Of a stretch of DNA of 64,000 nucleotides, positions 23,661-35,162 are shown in pieces. Source of the stretch: Alviniconcha marisindica (lineage: Eukaryota; Mollusca; Gastropoda; Provannidae). A program made the position numbers and the translations under genes. Under the pieces are notes generated by a model. The model ran no database searches and was not told the DNA's origin. It saw only the letters and a program-made list of their open reading frames with translations. The stretch is from assembly GCA_018857735.1 (NCBI GenBank), contig JABMCL010002352.1, positions 172,501 through 236,500 on the forward strand, written 5' to 3'. The stretch's first letter is position 1; each line of letters starts with the position of its first letter.

Positions 23661-24520
23661 GACCTCTAATAAAGTAATGAGAGACTCTGTTTATTTCTCT
23701 TTACTTTAGGCTTTGGTTTGCTTGCAACATTTAAAGCAGGCTAGGGACTGGAGGTGACGGGTGGGGTCAAGCTCTGGGGAGCGCTTTACTAGCTGGACTG
23801 GCCTAGTCTGAGACCTGAAAATAATATTACAAGGATGTTTCTCCACCTTCAGATTACAGCCAGGAATAAGTTCTTGATGATATTATAATAATATTTTTTT
23901 TTTTTTTTTTAATTCCATTTCCCTTTGTTTATTTAATTAAACTTAATTCATCCCATTGATTCTCCAACTACATCCCCTTAGGTCCTCAGTGTGAACTTAT
24001 ACTTATTTGGACACATATACTGATAAAGAACTTAGTTGTCTCCTGAGAAAAACAAGAAGAGGTGATGAACATTTTCCAAGCTGTGGAATCGTTCTGTGCT
24101 TCATTATAGTTCATAAGAAAATTTGCATTTCAAAAGATCTAAAACCGACAAAAAAAGTTAGATCCAGTCCATGTTTTCCTCTGTTAAATTGCCCAGTGAA
24201 GACCTGTAAGAATGTTAAAAAGCGGCAGTACGTTACTTCATCAGCTTGTACTCTTGAAACATGCCGATCACCTCCTGAAGCTGAATGCAGTGATGGCAAC
24301 GACAAGTCGCGATGCTTGTTTGGACGCACGAGTGACTTCCCTTGAGCGAAGACACAACAAAATAAAAATAAAAAATTAAAAGAGAAAAAATAACAATAAT
24401 AAATATTTGGAAAACTAAATTCCTACCTGTTCTGATGTGTAATGTCTCTGTGGATATTATATCAATTTACAAAGAAAGGAGATCATTATTTACTGCTGAT
24501 TACTAAATGCTGTGAGGCAG
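23661..24520. promoter_or_regulatory. Presumed divergent promoter region between the ATMIN-like gene and RPP40
   Basis: The ATMIN-like gene runs left and RPP40 starts at 24525 going right, so the start of both transcripts should fall in or near this interval. No TATA box is evident. The 5' exon of the ATMIN-like gene was not found. The placement is inferred from gene order. Confidence 0.35.
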
Positions 24521-24532
24521 CAATATGGCCGC
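24521..24532 (+). promoter_or_regulatory. TISU/YY1-like start context of RPP40
   Basis: CAATATGGCCGC around the RPP40 ATG matches the TISU consensus SAASATGGCGGC at 10 of 12 positions, an element that combines YY1 binding with initiation from very short 5' leaders. Confidence 0.5.
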
Positions 24533-24644
24533 GCCCTTTGCCAATGTGGCACCAACTTCAAAACTCGTCTTTGAAAAATCGAGTTTTGCCCACAACAAAA
24601 GCACACATGAACGTGTTCTAGACACTAAATACTTTACATACAAT
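24525..24644 (+). CDS. RPP40: RPP40 exon 1
   Basis: Forty codons run from ATG to donor AAT|GTAAGT, phase 0. The LVFEKSSFAHNKSTHERV stretch matches the RPP40 N-terminus. Confidence 0.9.
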
Positions 24645-25177
24645 GTAAGTGGTTTCTTTGATCGGGTGTTGTTGAACTTTGGTTCAGTGGGAATGAGTTT
24701 CTAGACGTGAAAGCTGGTTGTACACAAAACTCGATGTTTATTTGTGAACTTGTGAGTGTTTTGTTGTTTTTTGTTTTGTTTTTGTTTTCTACTGCAGCAC
24801 AACCCCGTACAGTTACACTTTTAGTTTTACAGTGACAAATTAGGCCAACAAACTTCCAGGATTTCACAGCAAGCACCATCTAATTCACAGGTGTGCACTC
24901 CACTCCCATCACATCTATACCTAAAGTCAGGTCTGGTGACGTACCATATCATTATCAAGATCAAAATAATCTTCAGTATGAAATCATGAATGATAAAGGA
25001 GGTTACAGAGGAAGAAGAAGAGTAGTTAGACCCACTCCAGCTCCCTTGATGATCTGCCATCTCACAACACTGACAAAAAATGAAAACAAAAGCAAAACAA
25101 TTTCCACAGTTGAGCAGTCTTCCTGAAGTTTTTTAACTTAGCCCTCACTGACTGAACTACACTGACATAATCTTCAA

Positions 25178-25211
<34 letters not shown>

Positions 25212-28200
25212 ACAACAATCATCTAACTTTATCAGTTTATGCAAAATGGAATTTTGGTGAGCGTAACACTAACACTGCAAAACACAATAACACTAACACT
25301 AACAGCAAGTGTTACACTCTAGTCTAACAGTTAACTCCTCACATATTTTTGATGATGAATCAGCTTTTTACTGTTCTAGGCAACCCTCATTCTACCATAC
25401 AATGCAAGGTTGCCATCACAAATTGGTGAAATACAGCAGCAGCAGGTGTCCCATCTAATACATCATGTTCCACTGCACCAACTGCTGGACAAAGAGTTCA
25501 TCGAGGGATTTGTTAAGAAAGGTATGATGTATAAGTTGGAATTCTTGCTTAACCCACTTGGCCCCAGACCGCCTGTCACCGCCCGTTCTTTTGCCTTACC
25601 GCGAAACCCCAGACCGCCCAGTAGCGGCCAGCTAGCAGATGCTCCATACTAGCATCTCGGCTTACGCAAATAGGAACGGGATTCTTGCAAGACTTGTAGT
25701 CTCATTTCTGCTATTGTTTACTACTTCTGGCAATGTCCTTTGTTCGAAGTTTGGCGAAGTTTGAGAGAAGCCATGAATTTTCAAAGTTGCGAGATGGACA
25801 TGTGATAGATGCCCCAAAATAAACAAAAGCCCTACTGTTAGCAGTGGCGTCGGAGCTTCATTTTTTGAGATTTGAACTGCAAATTTGGCTCAGTTGCTTA
25901 CCATGGGCACCCTAACAAATTCACCGAACCTCATCTTAGGAGATTCAAACTGGAAATTTTGCAAAGTCAGTTATCCCATAGGCACCCCCAAACCTGACAT
26001 TCATATGCGGACATTTCTGACATGGGACTCTTTTTTTTTAAATTATGCTTTATTTTTTATTGAAAAAAAAAATCAGAACCTGTTGGATATACAAGAACAC
26101 TGTATTCACAAACTGGGAAAAATACGAAGTGAGCTGAAACTTTTGTTTGGTGTTTATTATTGATTTTTAAAGTTGTATACTGGGATCATTTGACACAGTT
26201 ACTTCCCTTCGCAAGGGATTTCTTAGCGAACGGGTAGCAGCTGGTCTGGGGCCAAGTGGGTTAATTTTTTAATGCTAGTAGATTTCTGTCCCTCAGTAAT
26301 TTGATTTTGAATAATGCAATAGTAAGTCATGGATTCACATATGAATTGAACTAATATAGTAATAAAGTATCAGTTGTTTGACATTTTGTGCATTGCTTCT
26401 TTTGGTTCCATGTTGGCATGTATTGCTACAGCTATTGTGAGAAGATGAATACTGTTAAGTGTTATTCAGATTTCAATGTTGTTTTTGTGTTCTTAAAAAT
26501 GGGCTGTGTTGACATATATATGGCTATTCAAGTCATCTTCCTGACACAGTGACAGCATAAAGCTTTAAGCAGCCATAAATCCAAAACTAATATGTAGTTT
26601 AATTGATTATAATATAATATATTCACATAATTTTTTCTTCTTCTGTTTTTCACTTTTTGTAAGTTCGTTATTGTTGGTTTATAAAATAAATAAATATATA
26701 TATATATACATAATTTATACTAATATATATAAGAAAATAAACTATATAAAATTTATAATTCTATACAGGAAATTGGTCACTGCTACCCAACAGCACATGG
26801 CAAAACTCACATTGAGTCGATTGACACAATCTAATTGACACTGGCTGATTTTGGTTACTGTTACTGTATAACTATAAAGAGCACTGAAAAAAATCTGTAT
26901 TATAATAAATGTATTATTAGTATTATTAATTTATATATATATATATATATAATACTTATAAGTTATATATAATTTGATTAATGGTAAGAGTCCAGCCCAT
27001 GTTGAATCAAAAGACTTCACGTTAAAGTTAAGGTACTGTTGTTTTTTGTAAACTGTAATTCGTATCCATTTTTCTTCTTGCAATCTCACCCCCTCCCTAC
27101 TGTCCCATCACTATCCCCATGCTGCCCAACCATTAAACAGCCATGAAAACAGGCCACAATCTCTGAATCTGTATGAAAACATGCTTTATCACCACCACTT
27201 AGACTGTCAATGAGAGCAATTTGTGATTTATACTGATCCATGTGTTGCATACTGTGCTTCAAACAGGTCAGCTGTTTATCCTGTCTCATGGGACTCACAT
27301 TGATACACAGAACTGTGTGGCCCTCCTTCCTACAGGTAAATTGCATTCCGGTTTGTGTGACACTGTGTCTGTGTGTCTGTAAGTCTACTCTGTTCCAGCT
27401 TACAGAATAAACACAGCTGGTCCCAGTGGTCTCTGTGTCCAGTATGGGTCAGTTCACTTGTCTACGTCTGTCAGTCTGTCCTGCCCCACAAATCACACTC
27501 AGGTACTGTCTGTGGCCCTGATCTTTGTGTCCAGTATGAGTCAGTTCCCATTGTATACATCTGGCTGTGAGGTTACTGTCGGTCTGTCCTGTCCCACCCC
27601 ACAAATCACACACAATGTCACATGGCCCTCATCTTTAATTGTTTGTTCACTTGATCTGTTCACTTGATCTCTTGGTCAGTTCCCTTGTCTTTTGTCCTGT
27701 CTCAATGCACATGGTACAGTGGTGCAACTGTGTGGTCCAGCATGCATTGTGTGTGTGTGTATGTGTGTGGTTTTCACATTCCTGCTCATACTTACCTACT
27801 TAGTCTGTGAAGATCAGTGTTACTACTGTTAGACTGCTTAATATAATATGCTTACCTCTGATCTGTTTGCTTTGAATTTCAGTGTTTGGTTCTTCAACAT
27901 TAAAAAGAATGAGGAACCAGATGAAAAGAAAAAAGAAACAAAAAAGCAGATGCACAGCTCCAGTAAAATATATAACTTTGTGTGGGTCGATACAATAACT
28001 TTGTGTGGGTCGATACAATACATTTGAAGTAAGGGATTAAGACTGTAATTTGATGACTTTCCGCTGTCCTGTCAACAGGGCACATGATCCTTCATGTCAC
28101 CAAAGACACCTACGAACAGCTTGGCCTGGAGGGGAAGCCGTCTGCCTTTTCTTTCCGTAAACCCACCAAATATGGTACAGAATATAATATCATAATCTAT

Positions 28201-31200
28201 ATTTATATAATGTTATCAGTGTTGTTTGGCAGGTCGCTTTTGAATCTGCAGTTAAGTGTGTGTGTGTTGTTTATAAGGACTGTAATTCGAAAGAACGTTT
28301 GAGATGATGTACTGTAAGGTGCATTGAGCCTGCAGTACTAATATCTAGGGAATTGCTCTATACAAGAAATCTTTAGTATTATATTAGTACTTAAATGTAG
28401 ATCCATATTTATCTATGGATCTACATTTAATAATACCAATACTAATGTAGATGTTGTATAATTCTTTTGCTACTATGTATAGCTAACTGCAACCACTGAG
28501 GCACCCATTTTTACAAATTACAGCTAATATTGTATTAGTATGTATATGTAATGTATACATCAATATATTATAGTATACAAATACCAAAGAACTGATACAA
28601 AAATTACACTTTGCGTACCTATTAGTACTACCAGGTCATGCTTGCCAATCACTGACAGATGCTGTTTTCCTTTTTCCTCAGTGGTTGACGTTGACCTGAC
28701 ACCCGACAGTTTCACACCTGGCAGGAAGGGTTATGAGCGTGTCTTATGGTGCCTCAAGGATCGCTTGGACCTGGTCTTTGACCTCTTAGTGTCTTGGACT
28801 CCGCATGGTAAGACATAATCAATGTTATAAACATTTAAACTGTGTGGCAGATTTTGTCCTATCAAATCATGGATGAATCATGTGTGAGCCATGCTGTTTG
28901 TATACTGTTTACATAGTAGTTAGTACATGCGAGCTGTATGTGTGTGGCATTGGGATTTGGGTAGAGTGTTTTGTCAAATGAGAATTGATTCTGTCAAAGC
29001 ATTCACCCTTATATAACCACCATGGGAGAATCATGTGCGAACCATGCTGTTTGTATACTGTTTAGTTTTAGAAAAGGGTCAGTCTATTGGGTTAACCCCA
29101 AGGTAGTTTTAGTATGCTGTAGTTAGTCATTTTTTGTTTTTAATTACTCTATAAATTAGCTTGCAGATGGGAAAAAAACTTGTCAGAAAATGAATGACTG
29201 CAATAACAGAAACTCATACCCCCCCCCCCGCCCCCCCAAAGTAGATTTGACCTGAACTAAGGAAAGTTTCGTTAAACAATAATCTGTTGTGTTGAAAGAT
29301 TAATGTATGGCCATTCCATATTCTTCAAGTGCTGTCTATATTATATATATAATAATATATATATATGTGTGTGTATGTAGGCATGTTCAGTACATTTAGA
29401 TTCTTGCATGTGTGGCACATCACGCAGTGCTGTCTTGATTTGTGAAACGTGTGTGATTTCAGCTTTCAGACAATGTTATCACCAGCCATGATCACATCCT
29501 GTGGGTTCCTTCTTAAACATCTGTTGGATGACTTTCGTGTTATTTTGTTCTTCCCTCAGATGAGAAGATATGCCAAAGCTCGGTGTCCAAGTTTTTTGAG
29601 AGCAAAAGTTTGTTTGTCTCCCCTGTTCCCTGGTGTGTGCGGACTCAGTGGCTGAACAGCATCAGGATCCCTATACTTGACAGCAGTGTTGCCACGGCAA
29701 CTGAGCATTCATGTGGCAGAGAAGAGTTGTGGGAATGGCTTGGTGCTCTTGCTTGTGGAATTGACATGTAAGTTTAACCAGAACATAGTAGAAGTCAAAT
29801 GAAGAGAGAGAGGGGAGAGAGAAAAAGAAAGGGAGAGAGAGAGACGGACAGACTGACGAGGGGGGGGGGGGAGGGACACACACACACACACACACACACA
29901 GAAGTAGAATGAAAAGAAGGAAGAGAGAGAGGAGCGGAGAGAGAAAGAAAGGCAGAGAGAGACAAACTGAATGAGAGAGAGGGGAGAACATGCATGCACA
30001 CACATGCATGCACACACAGAGACTGTGAGGGTGTGTTATATTATGTGTGGGGGGAGGGGGGCAGGGTTACTTTCAAAACCATATTCCTTTCTTCTTTGCA
30101 CCCGAGCAGTGCATCATTACCTGACCACCTTATCCTATTCTCCAGCCTCAGTGAGCTAAGTTTGTTCAGTGTTAAGACTCTACATGTGGACTGTCTACTT
30201 TCAGGTCAGAGAGTTCACCTGACAGCTACGTGTCCACCTTATCTTGCCCCTCTCCCTCCGTGAACTGCGTGCGGTGCTGTGTGCTCAGTGTGTCAGGTTT
30301 TCTGACTCCTGCTGCAACCAAATGGCTTCTCAACAAAGTCAGGTAAAACAGCACTCACTTCAGCATTCATGACAGAACAGTTTAATGCGTGAGCTTCTGT
30401 ACTTTAAATGTGGTGACCAGTTCCAGCACCATGTCTGACGGAAGGAGGATATGATGATGGTGATGATGACGATGTCCATTTCTGTGGCACATGGTTCTGT
30501 TAACTTCAATGATCAGTATGCTAATGATTCATATGAAGCTTTTTTTCCAAACAAAACAAAAAAAATTAGGTAGAAAAAGTCATAGCAATTAAAAAACAGA
30601 GAAAGTCATATCAGTTAACATTTAAAGAAAGAAAAACGAAAAACACACAGAGTGAAGCAGCAATTAGGGTATTAAACATTGGTGATGCCAGAAGCAAATG
30701 AGCTTAATTTTATTTTATTTTATTATTATAGTACTGCTGCACAATGCTGAGGTGAAGTTGTAGAATTTGTTGTCTTAAAACTGGTTTCATCTAATGAATA
30801 GAATAGATCAAACTAAATACTTGTACGAAGGATTATTTTATTTTTTAAATGCACTGTAGATTTCATATCAAAATTTTAAACTTTTTTTTTTTTTTGAGTG
30901 ATGATTAAATACACAAGACTGGATATATACCAAACTCCAAGCAAGACTAGATATATACAGAACACTGACAAGTGTCACATCTGTGAATGGTTTTTATTTT
31001 TGTTTTGTTTTTGTTTTTTAATGTCACAGCTGGCCTAACTTAACCACGGAGTAATCTGCTTACTGTTGACTTACAACAGTTAAATATTGCTGATGGTTTC
31101 ATAAGTTGTACTGATTGTCACAGATATTAACCCCTTCACTGCCGTGGTGTCATTTGAAAACGACCAATAAAAGTGTGAAATCTAAAACCCTTAAGCCGTT

Positions 31201-32265
31201 TTGTCTTTTTCGCATTGGCATGCAAAAGGATTTTCATCAAAACGCATAGCATTGAAAGTAGACTGGAAAATATACTCTTTGCAGGCGCGTCTGTGCATCA
31301 TTCAGACCAGAAATTTTACAGGCTGGAGCAGTGAAGGGGTTATCCAAGCCACAAGCCATTTTACACAACCACCATGCAGTTGCAGCTTAAATCAGTTAAA
31401 GTGATGAAAGAAAGACTTTCTCCCTTGTTTTGTGGACATCCAAGAATCAAAGACTGATTTTGAGGCCCTTTTTTCCTTGTTCTTTATTTTCCTTTGCAAA
31501 AATTTGGGTCACCTCTCCTGGATGAGGTTACAGCCACTGCAAGAGCAGAGTTAAACATTTGTGCCAGTGTGTGCAGCATTTTTGTGTGTCCAGACACTGG
31601 TATGGTTGCCAGTGTTTGGGATTTTTAATGTGTGCACAGATGTTAATGCATGTGATTGTACACCGTAAGAGAGTACTTGCTCCAAAAATTCAAATGTAAC
31701 CTAAAAACATTTCTTTTCCCCAAACTGTAGACCTGCCATGTTTTCTGTTCCATGCTGCTGTCCTTGTCCATCTCTGTTGCTGCCCATTTTAAGCTGTGTG
31801 AATTAAGCTTTGTATAGTCAAAATGCTCATGTGTATGTGTATGTGTGTGGGGGGGTATGTGCTTAGAATAATCTCTGTGAACAAGATTTTGTGCTTTAAG
31901 AATACTTTAATTATTATTAATTTTTAAAAATTGACTGGGAGAAAAATCCCTGGTGGCACCTGGGAACTGAACCCACATCAGTATTACACATGGCTTTTGG
32001 GCCTGTCATTCTACCACCTGGGCTATCCTGCCCTAATCTTTCTCTTTCTGTTGATGTAGATCTGAAGTGGAGTCGCAGCAGGGTGGGGGAGACTGGCGGA
32101 TGGGGAAGCTTGACACTGCATGGTTTCCTAGACTCCCCTGTGTCGGTTGGCTCACGAGAGCATGGCTTCTTCCAGGAGGGAGACAACCTTCACAGCTTTG
32201 TTGTTTTCTCCAATAAAGACTACTGGCTTTATTCTGCGTTCGGACATCACGATTGTTGCCAGTAG
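24525..32265 (+). CDS. RPP40: Ribonuclease P/MRP protein subunit p40, complete gene
   Basis: Eight exons join in phase: 24525-24644, 25380-25521, 27267-27335, 28079-28174, 28682-28807, 29560-29767, 30205-30342 and 32073-32265. They total 1092 nt, or 363 residues plus stop, the same size as vertebrate RPP40. Recognised blocks in order are LVFEKSSFAHNK (N-terminus), HHVPLHQLLDKEFIEGFVKKG, GTHIDTQNCVALLPTG, ILHVTKDTYEQLGLEGKPS, YERVLWCLKDRLDLVFDLLVSW, ELWEWLGALACGIDM, LSVSGFLTPAATKWLL and SPVSVGSREHGF...FSNKDYWLYSAFG. RPP40 is a nuclear protein of RNase P and RNase MRP, which mature tRNA 5' ends and process pre-rRNA; it has no catalytic residues of its own. All donors are GT and acceptors AG. 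Only the acceptor of the last exon is ambiguous. A poly(A) signal follows at 32722. Confidence 0.95.
25183..25211. repeat. Poly-C run in RPP40 intron 1
   Basis: About 29 uninterrupted C residues. Confidence 0.95.
25380..25521 (+). CDS. RPP40: RPP40 exon 2
   Basis: The acceptor is TGTTCTAG and the donor AAAG|GTATGA, phase 0 to 1. It encodes ATLILPYNARLPSQIGEI through EFIEGFVKK. Confidence 0.9.
25553..26260. mobile_element. piggyBac-like MITE with 18-bp perfect inverted ends
   Basis: The ends CCCACTTGGCCCCAGACC and its exact complement are flanked on both sides by TTAA (25549-25552, 26261-26264). TTAA target duplication and CCC ends are the signature of the piggyBac superfamily. The 708-bp body has no transposase frame; it contains two diverged copies of a GAGATT(T/C)..AACTG(C/G)AAATTT unit about 70 bp apart. 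It sits in RPP40 intron 2. Confidence 0.85.
26261..27266. other. Rest of RPP40 intron 2
   Basis: AT-rich DNA with TA runs at about 26694-26710 and 26931-26952; nothing else is seen. Confidence 0.6.
27267..27335 (+). CDS. RPP40: RPP40 exon 3 (69-nt micro-exon)
   Basis: The acceptor is CTTCAAACAG and the donor CTACAG|GTAAAT, phase 1 to 1, twenty-three codons. The peptide GTHIDTQNCVALLPTG supplies exactly the block missing between exons 2 and 4. Confidence 0.9.
28079..28174 (+). CDS. RPP40: RPP40 exon 4
   Basis: The exon is phase 1 to 1 and encodes HMILHVTKDTYEQLGLEGKP and SAFSFRKPTKY. The acceptor is TGTCAACAG and the donor TATG|GTACAG. Confidence 0.9.
28391..28430. repeat. 17-bp perfect hairpin in RPP40 intron 4
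   Basis: TTAAATGTAGATCCATA at 28391-28407 and its exact complement at 28414-28430 are separated by six bases. Confidence 0.85.
28682..28807 (+). CDS. RPP40: RPP40 exon 5
   Basis: The exon is phase 1 to 1 and encodes VVDVDLTPDSF and YERVLWCLKDRLDLVFDLLV. The acceptor is TTCCTCAG and the donor CATG|GTAAGA. Confidence 0.95.
28808..29559. other. RPP40 intron 5
   Basis: It holds a two-copy duplication of an ~125-bp segment (the ATCATG(T/G)... to TGTTTGTATACTG motif at about 28868 and 29028) and an interrupted poly-C at 29220-29238. Confidence 0.5.
29560..29767 (+). CDS. RPP40: RPP40 exon 6
   Basis: The exon is phase 1 to 2 and encodes DEKICQSSVSKFFE through ELWEWLGALACGID. The acceptor is TTCCCTCAG and the donor CAT|GTAAGT. 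Confidence 0.9.
30205..30342 (+). CDS. RPP40: RPP40 exon 7
   Basis: The exon is phase 2 to 2. It encodes SPDSYVSTLSCPSPSVNC and LSVSGFLTPAATKWLLNK. The acceptor is CTACTTTCAG and the donor GTCAG|GTAAAA. Confidence 0.9.
31131..31339. mobile_element. piggyBac-like MITE, copy 2 (TTAA site)
   Basis: The element begins CCCCTTCACTGCC after TTAA (31127-31130) and ends GCAGTGAAGGGG before TTAT. Internal stretches (AATGAAAGTAGA, TTTTACAGGCTGG) match the copy at 17731-17950. It lies in RPP40 intron 7. Confidence 0.8.
32073..32265 (+). CDS. RPP40: RPP40 exon 8 (terminal)
   Basis: It encodes WGSLTLHGFLDSPVSVGS, EHGFFQEGDNLHSFVVFS and DYWLYSAFGHHDCCQ, then TAG. Exon 7 leaves phase 2, which fits acceptors giving starts at 32073, 32079 or 32082. 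The stronger-looking GATGTAG acceptor (start 32060) gives phase 1 and would break the frame. Start 32073 gives the closest length match to other RPP40 proteins. Confidence 0.85.
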
Positions 32266-32721
32266 TGGACCATTATGTCTGTTTGGGTGTGTGCATGGGT
32301 TGGGGGTGGGGTGGGGAAAAGCATCACTTGTTTTGAGAGATTGACAACCTTGTGATTTTTTTAACTTCTTCAGAAACATTCACAGGTTTGTCAGATTCTC
32401 CAGCATTGAATTTCACAATATTAACAACGCTGTTTGTGCCAGTATGTTGTTATTTGTAGTGTACTTTTGAGTGTGTGTTGATGGAGACAAAAATGGCTGT
32501 GTACAAGAGATTGAATACTTTCACCTATTTTTCACGTGGACACATGATTTGTGCGAACAGATGAACTGTGTTTTGGTGTGTTCATACCGACTATTGAGAA
32601 TATGTGTTGGTAGTTATTGACATCATATGACTGTATGTAAGAATTAATATATGTGTGTGTGAGAGAGAGAGAGAGTTGAATTGAGAGTGTGTGTGAAAAC
32701 TATTCATGAAAAGATTTTCAG

Positions 32722-32727
32722 AATAAA
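32722..32727 (+). promoter_or_regulatory. RPP40 poly(A) signal
   Basis: Canonical AATAAA about 460 bp after the stop codon. Confidence 0.7.
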
Positions 32728-32745
32728 ATTAAGCTAAACAAACTT

Positions 32746-33775
32746 AGTTTCTGTTTGCCTATGTAACTGTAGCTTGTTTTCATGCATAATCTGTGTGGGT
32801 TTCTTAAATATTTTTACACCCCAACTTTTACACTGGTGTAGCGGAATTTAAGATGGAGACAGTTCTGTTCTGCGGTGTGTATGTGTGTGTACATGAGTGA
32901 GTGTGTGTTGCAAGTTATATTTAAAAAAAGCATGGTCCAGTCTGTACAATGCTTGAAACATATCATGCCTTGCATTGCTCAAGTCTGTTGTCACAAAGCT
33001 CAAAATGAGTGACACAAAAATGTTAATTCACAACGTCTTTTTAGGTAGACCCAAACAAGACAATGTGTGACTTTCAAGCAAATACACCTTCCAAGCAACA
33101 AACAAATCAATGTGCCAAAACTGAGTACAAATGGACTTGTATAAGTCAATTTAGTATTCAAGTGAGTCAGGACAATCTCATTTAACTATCTCATACAATT
33201 TTTGAAACAACAACAAAGGTTAAGAAATGATGCCTTCTGGTGCCCAACAAGACAATGTGCAAATTTTAGCTTAATACACCTTCCTGGATCCAAGCAAGGT
33301 GGTACTGAATATCCATGCATGAGATATACTCAGTGGACATAGATAAGCTACTTCTAGAAGTTCTACTCTTTCATTGCCCTTGTGCAGCAGAACATTAATT
33401 TTATTTTATTAGATACTATGAAGAAGGTAAATTTGCAAAAATCATTTAGATTATTTTGTTGTGCCCCGTTAAAAGGAGTTCTTTCTTAACCTAGTTCATG
33501 TTTTATCTTCTTTGTTTCTGAACTCTGGCAGTCAGCATTGTTTTCGATTTTGTCAGACATCTGTCACTGCATGGGTTCTGTGGTTGCACTCTGTTTACTT
33601 TAGTCTGGGTCATTACCTCCCACCGATGAGGCTTTGGATGAGTCATTGTGCATACTGGTTAGCCATTCTGGTTGCGCCCAATAATAATAATATCCAAGGC
33701 GACGGTCGAAAATTCCTAGGATATTTTTTACCCAATTTTGGGTCACAGATATCAGAATCACTCAAACAGCAAATG
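32746..33775. other. Intergenic, no gene seen
   Basis: AT-rich, with no coding frame of note. Confidence 0.5.
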
Positions 33776-33778
33776 AAG

Positions 33779-34234
33779 TTAGAAACTAATAAGAAAATAT
33801 TTGCTATAGTCCACGACTTTTTGCGCCAAACCGACCGCTTGTAAATCTGTAAAAGTCTGCCAAAATTTGTTTATGATACAAGCGAAGAAGTACACGTTTT
33901 AATCCTCTCCCTCTCTCTGTCTCTCTCAGATCAATAATTATGACAACATCACTAGACCATTCGGTTAGTTATTTGCTTTTTAACCCCACCCCCTCCTCCT
34001 TTTGTTGTTGTTGTTTTGCTTTTGTTTGTTTTTGTTTTTGTTGTCATTTTGGTCTTTGTTGGTTTTGTTGCCTCTGACGTTTTGACAACAATTTGCCATC
34101 TTGCCATCGTAAATGTCTGTGTGATTATCATTTTATCTATAGGTAACACTCAAATAAGCATATTGCTTTTGTGTTTCCTGTACTTATTTGTTGAGCTTAT
34201 GATTACGATGAATGAATGAAATTTTGTTTAAACC
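33779..34234 (+). mobile_element. 5'-truncated LINE 3' end, copy 1
   Basis: This segment is nearly identical to 56012-56466, the 3' end of a LINE copy with coding sequence. It begins AGAAACTAATAAGAAAATAT and ends with (GAAT)n and TTTTGTTTAAACC. It keeps only the last codons (LRQTDRL) and the 3'UTR. Confidence 0.85.
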
Positions 34235-34521
34235 AAGTCTACATTTGCAACAAAACGGAATTTGATTACAGTCTGTAGGTGTAAAATAATGGGCGACTAC
34301 ACGATCGACTGATTGTTTTGCCGACATCAGCACAGGGATTCTCATATATGGTTACTTAGAAACTAGATCTAGATCAAATTTCTGAAAGGCGCATACACAC
34401 ACCGAAAAACACAAGCATGATAAAACTCTGTTGCAAATTTTTGGTTTATTCACTTGTTTGGATGATTATGATGTTTTTGACTAAAATGGCATATAAAGTG
34501 TCCCGAAAATTTCCGCCGCTT

Positions 34522-34556
34522 CCCCCCCCCCCCCCCTTTTTTTTGGGGGGGGGGGG
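34522..34556. repeat. Homopolymer palindrome C15-T8-G12
   Basis: A C run, a T run and a G run follow directly on one another and could form a G:C hairpin with a T loop. Confidence 0.9.
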
Positions 34557-34766
34557 CGTAACAGGCAGGTTCTTCTGATTTGTTGTCGTTTTTAATGTAT
34601 GTTGTGGCTATGTCTTCGCCCTGATACAATCGTCTTGGTTGAATGGGCATAAAAAAACAACTTCCAGTTTATATCAAGTTGTTATTTGGGTTGCTTTTTA
34701 TTTGACTTCTGCACTGTTATTTCATATGTGTGTGCGTGTGTGTGTGTGTGTAGTTGCTTCCATTCA

Positions 34767-34767
<1 letters not shown>

Positions 34768-34861
<94 letters not shown>

Positions 34862-34923
34862 GTGACGTCGTTAAAATCCAACAAACTCTTGCTCGCTGTC
34901 TCTGGCCTGGCGACGTTTTCTGT

Positions 34924-35004
<81 letters not shown>
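34768..35004. repeat. (CT)n and (CA)n microsatellites
   Basis: CT repeats at 34768-34859 and CA repeats at 34927-35005 flank a unique 65-bp core. Confidence 0.95.
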
Positions 35005-35006
<2 letters not shown>

Positions 35007-35130
35007 GGGAGTTAATTAGGGCTCGAAAGACGTCACACACGTACAACAACAAAGACCCGAGTCGCCTACGGTAACTCTCACCTGACTGACATGCATGTAA
35101 ATACAAGGTACATAAACTCCACCAGAGGTA
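35004..35130. mobile_element. Solo arm of the fold-back element family
   Basis: It matches the left arm of the element at 44482-45540 (CAAGGGAGTTAATTAG, GCTCGAAAGACGTCACA, GTCGCCTACGGTAACTCTCA, ACATAAACTCCACCAGAGGT) but has no opposing arm. Confidence 0.75.
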
Positions 35131-35162
35131 CAATCTAAAAAAAGCATGCGCCCCAGTGGCAT

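Noticed and set aside
24007..24345. 112-codon + frame containing CPVKTCKN, reminiscent of the ATMIN finger-1 CPVKDC
   Set aside because: It is on the opposite strand to the ATMIN-like gene and lacks the His pair, so the similarity is probably coincidental.
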